Shown here piece by piece: positions 6,353-8,199 of a stretch of DNA of 8,199 nucleotides (positions are counted from its first letter, which is position 1; each line of letters starts with the position of its first letter). The stretch is from Pseudomonadales bacterium (lineage in GTDB: Bacteria > Pseudomonadota > Gammaproteobacteria > Pseudomonadales > JAHEIH01): NCBI GenBank assembly GCA_023255355.1, contig JALRIU010000231.1:1-8199 (forward strand). The letters are read 5' to 3'. Made by a program: the position numbers and the translations under genes. The notes under the pieces are model-generated. The model did no database searches, had not been told where the DNA came from, and saw only the letters and a program-made list of their open reading frames with translations.

Positions 6353-7840
6353 TCAGTTAATTAGCCTATCTAAAGCATTTCGCCAACCATTCAACATGGT
6401 TTGTCGCTCAGAAGAAGTCATTCTAGGTTCAAAACAATGTTGCTGCTGCCAGCAGGCTGCGAAGGCATCTCTATCACCGAATACACCAGTACTACGACCA
6501 GCCAAATAGGCCGCTCCTAGTGCCGTTGTTTCCAAAATAACGGGCCGAATAACGTTTTGATCTAAAATATCAGCTAAAAATTGACAGAACCATTGATTAG
6601 CCACCAAACCACCATCCACTCGCAAAACACTGGGTGATATTCCATCTTTAGCCATTGCGTCGAATAAGTCTTGGGTCATATAGACAATAGACTCTAAGGC
6701 CGCTCTGGCAAAATGCTTTGGTCCAGTTGCTCTTGTTAATCCAAAGATCGCACCTCGCACATCTGGGCGCCAATAAGGCACGCCTAATCCAGTAAAAGCA
6801 GGCACCATATAGACACCCTCATTACCCGGTAGCGATGCAGCTAATGCCTCAGTCTCGCTAGCCTGCTCTATGATCTGTAAGCCATCACGTAACCATTGGA
6901 CGGCTGCACCGGCAATAAAAATAGATCCTTCTAAGGCGTAATGACGCTCACCTTCAAGTTGATAGGCGACAGTAGTGAGCAATCGATTTTTAGATTGCAC
7001 GGGATGCTTGCCGGTGTTTAACATCACAAAGCACCCAGTACCATAGGTACTTTTGATATCACCAGGATCAAAACAGCATTGTCCAATAGTCGCTGCTTGT
7101 TGATCCCCGGCAACGCCCCTAATAGGCAATTGTAAAGGTAAAATACCTAGGGCAGTTTGACCGTAATCAGCATCACAATCCTTAATTTCTGGCAAAACTT
7201 CGCGGGGGACATTAAACAATTCAAGCAATTCATCATCCCAATCGCCTGTATGAATATTATAAAGACATGTGCGACTAGCATTTGTGGCGTCCGTGGCATG
7301 CACTTGTCCGCCTGTTAGTCGCCAAATAAGAAAAGAGTCAATCGTTCCAAAGGCCAATTTACCCGCCAAAGCTTGCTCTCTAGAACCATCAACATGATCT
7401 AGAATCCACGCCACCTTGGTCGCCGAAAAATAGGGATCAAGTAATAAACCCGTCTTCGATATAACTAGCTCTTCATGACCCTCATCAACCAAGCGTTGAC
7501 AATGTTGTGCCGTACGCCTGTCCTGCCAAACAATAGCTGGATAAATGGGTTCACCCGTTGCACGGTCCCAAACAAGGGTTGTCTCACGTTGATTGGTAAT
7601 CCCTATAGCTTTTAAAGCAATACTTGGAAAAGTAGACTGTGCTGTTGCAATAACCTCATGACACACCGCCAATACACTTTGCCAGATAGCATGTGGTTCG
7701 TGCTCTACCCATCCATCAGCTGGGTAAGATTGCGGGAACTCTTGTTGGGCTTGAGCCAAAACACGCGTACTGGCATCAAAGATCATGGCTCGACTTGATG
7801 TTGTCCCTTGGTCAATGGCAATAACGGCAGGCAAAGTCAT
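6353..7840 (-). CDS. glpK: Glycerol kinase GlpK (FGGY family)
   Basis: GlpK phosphorylates glycerol with ATP to sn-glycerol 3-phosphate in the cytoplasm, trapping glycerol for catabolism or lipid synthesis. The 495-residue protein (E. coli 502) is complete. Key sites are the ATP loop DQGTTSSRA (10-18), glycerol-binding NQRETT (83-88) and WQDRRT (105-110), catalytic base Asp246 in AGDQQAA, STYGTGCF (264-271), and the FGGY signature around 380-455 with RVDGG (407-411). The E. coli fructose-1,6-bisphosphate loop (GxGGTR just before the AGDQ motif) is replaced by LGILPLQ, so that allosteric site seems lost. The HPr-phosphorylated His of Firmicute enzymes is also absent. Near the C-terminus, Glu478-Arg479 match part of the E. 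coli EIIA-Glc contact segment. The start is 2 bases after the stop of the LacI-type gene, and its AAAGG ribosome-binding site (7846-7850) lies inside that gene, so the two are co-transcribed. Confidence 0.97.
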   Translation of the reverse strand: MTLPAVIAIDQGTTSSRAMIFDASTRVLAQAQQEFPQSYPADGWVEHEPHAIWQSVLAVCHEVIATAQSTFPSIALKAIGITNQRETTLVWDRATGEPIYPAIVWQDRRTAQHCQRLVDEGHEELVISKTGLLLDPYFSATKVAWILDHVDGSREQALAGKLAFGTIDSFLIWRLTGGQVHATDATNASRTCLYNIHTGDWDDELLELFNVPREVLPEIKDCDADYGQTALGILPLQLPIRGVAGDQQAATIGQCCFDPGDIKSTYGTGCFVMLNTGKHPVQSKNRLLTTVAYQLEGERHYALEGSIFIAGAAVQWLRDGLQIIEQASETEALAASLPGNEGVYMVPAFTGLGVPYWRPDVRGAIFGLTRATGPKHFARAALESIVYMTQDLFDAMAKDGISPSVLRVDGGLVANQWFCQFLADILDQNVIRPVILETTALGAAYLAGRSTGVFGDRDAFAACWQQQHCFEPRMTSSERQTMLNGWRNALDRLIN

Positions 7841-7842
7841 AT

Positions 7843-8199
7843 TTACCTTTGCTTAGGCAGAAAACTGCTCATGCGAAGTTGGATTTGTGTTTCCAATACG
7901 ACGCTCTCATTTGGTCTATCCCCCAACAACATCTCTGCAGCAGTTACGCCTTTTGCATAGCTCTGTTGGGCGACAGTGGTCAATCCTGGGATATTTCGAG
8001 CTGCCTCGGGGATATCGTCAAAGCCAGTCACCCGAACGTCTTTGGGAACATTTAAACCTAATTCTAGCGCGACTTGAATAACCGCTAAGCCTATTCTGTC
8101 ACTTTGACAAAGTATTACATCGGGTAAGTCTGCGGACGTTAAAACTTGTTCTGCTGCCTTGCGTGCTATAGCGTGTAAGTTTTCTGGCACATGCCATAC
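7843..8199 (-). CDS. LacI/GalR-family transcriptional regulator, C-terminal part; 5' end beyond window
   Basis: The 118 visible residues are the C-terminal half of a periplasmic-binding-protein-like sensor domain. They include the helix HAIARKAAEQVL, the strand-plus-Asp motif DVILCQSDRIGLAV, then LGLNVPKDVRVTGFDDIPEA, LTTVAQQSYAKG and AAEMLLG, all in the order typical of LacI/GalR proteins. The frame stays open to the right edge, so the helix-turn-helix and the first sensor lobe lie outside. A GTG at 8190 falls inside the domain and is not a credible start. The stop is 2 bases before glpK, and the final codons supply the glpK ribosome-binding site. The position suggests control of a glycerol, polyol or sugar operon including glpK. 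Its ligand cannot be told from this fragment. Confidence 0.93.
   Translation of the reverse strand, partial: VWHVPENLHAIARKAAEQVLTSADLPDVILCQSDRIGLAVIQVALELGLNVPKDVRVTGFDDIPEAARNIPGLTTVAQQSYAKGVTAAEMLLGDRPNESVVLETQIQLRMSSFLPKQR

Overview
The window looks like chromosomal DNA from a gammaproteobacterium, probably aquatic or marine. The supporting signs are a LexA-type CTGT-N8-ACAG operator, a UmuDC pair close to the enterobacterial type, a PutA without a ribbon-helix-helix domain next to a divergent Lrp-type regulator, a small Rmf-family gene and moderate base composition. I cannot name the genus. No transposase, integrase, tRNA, rRNA, CRISPR array or phage module is visible.

Layout. (1) Bases 1-1207, minus strand: umuD and umuC, an SOS translesion polymerase operon. 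The start codon of umuC overlaps the umuD stop, umuC runs off the left edge, and a near-perfect LexA operator lies just upstream of umuD. (2) Bases 1208-5157: a proline catabolism locus. putA (minus strand) encodes the bifunctional proline dehydrogenase / P5C dehydrogenase. The divergent putR (plus strand) encodes an Lrp/AsnC-family regulator. They share an 86-bp AT-rich control region. (3) Bases 5158-5276: a convergent gap with a TTAAGC-type inverted repeat able to form two alternative hairpins. (4) Bases 5277-6352, minus strand: a cupin-like protein of unknown function, and a 56-residue Rmf-like protein whose gene has a good sigma70-type promoter and a hairpin-rich leader. (5) Bases 6353-8199, minus strand: the 3' part of a LacI-family regulator gene, followed 2 bases later by glpK (glycerol kinase).

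Functional reading. PutA turns proline into glutamate under probable control of PutR. LacI and GlpK belong to a carbon-uptake operon that continues past the right edge. The Rmf-like protein suggests a stationary-phase ribosome-hibernation role. UmuDC is DNA-damage inducible. These are ordinary housekeeping and accessory modules, and I found no convincing new multi-gene system. The points most worth checking are the short Rmf-like gene with its structured leader, the uncharacterised cupin protein, and a glycerol kinase that has lost the E. coli fructose-1,6-bisphosphate-binding loop.
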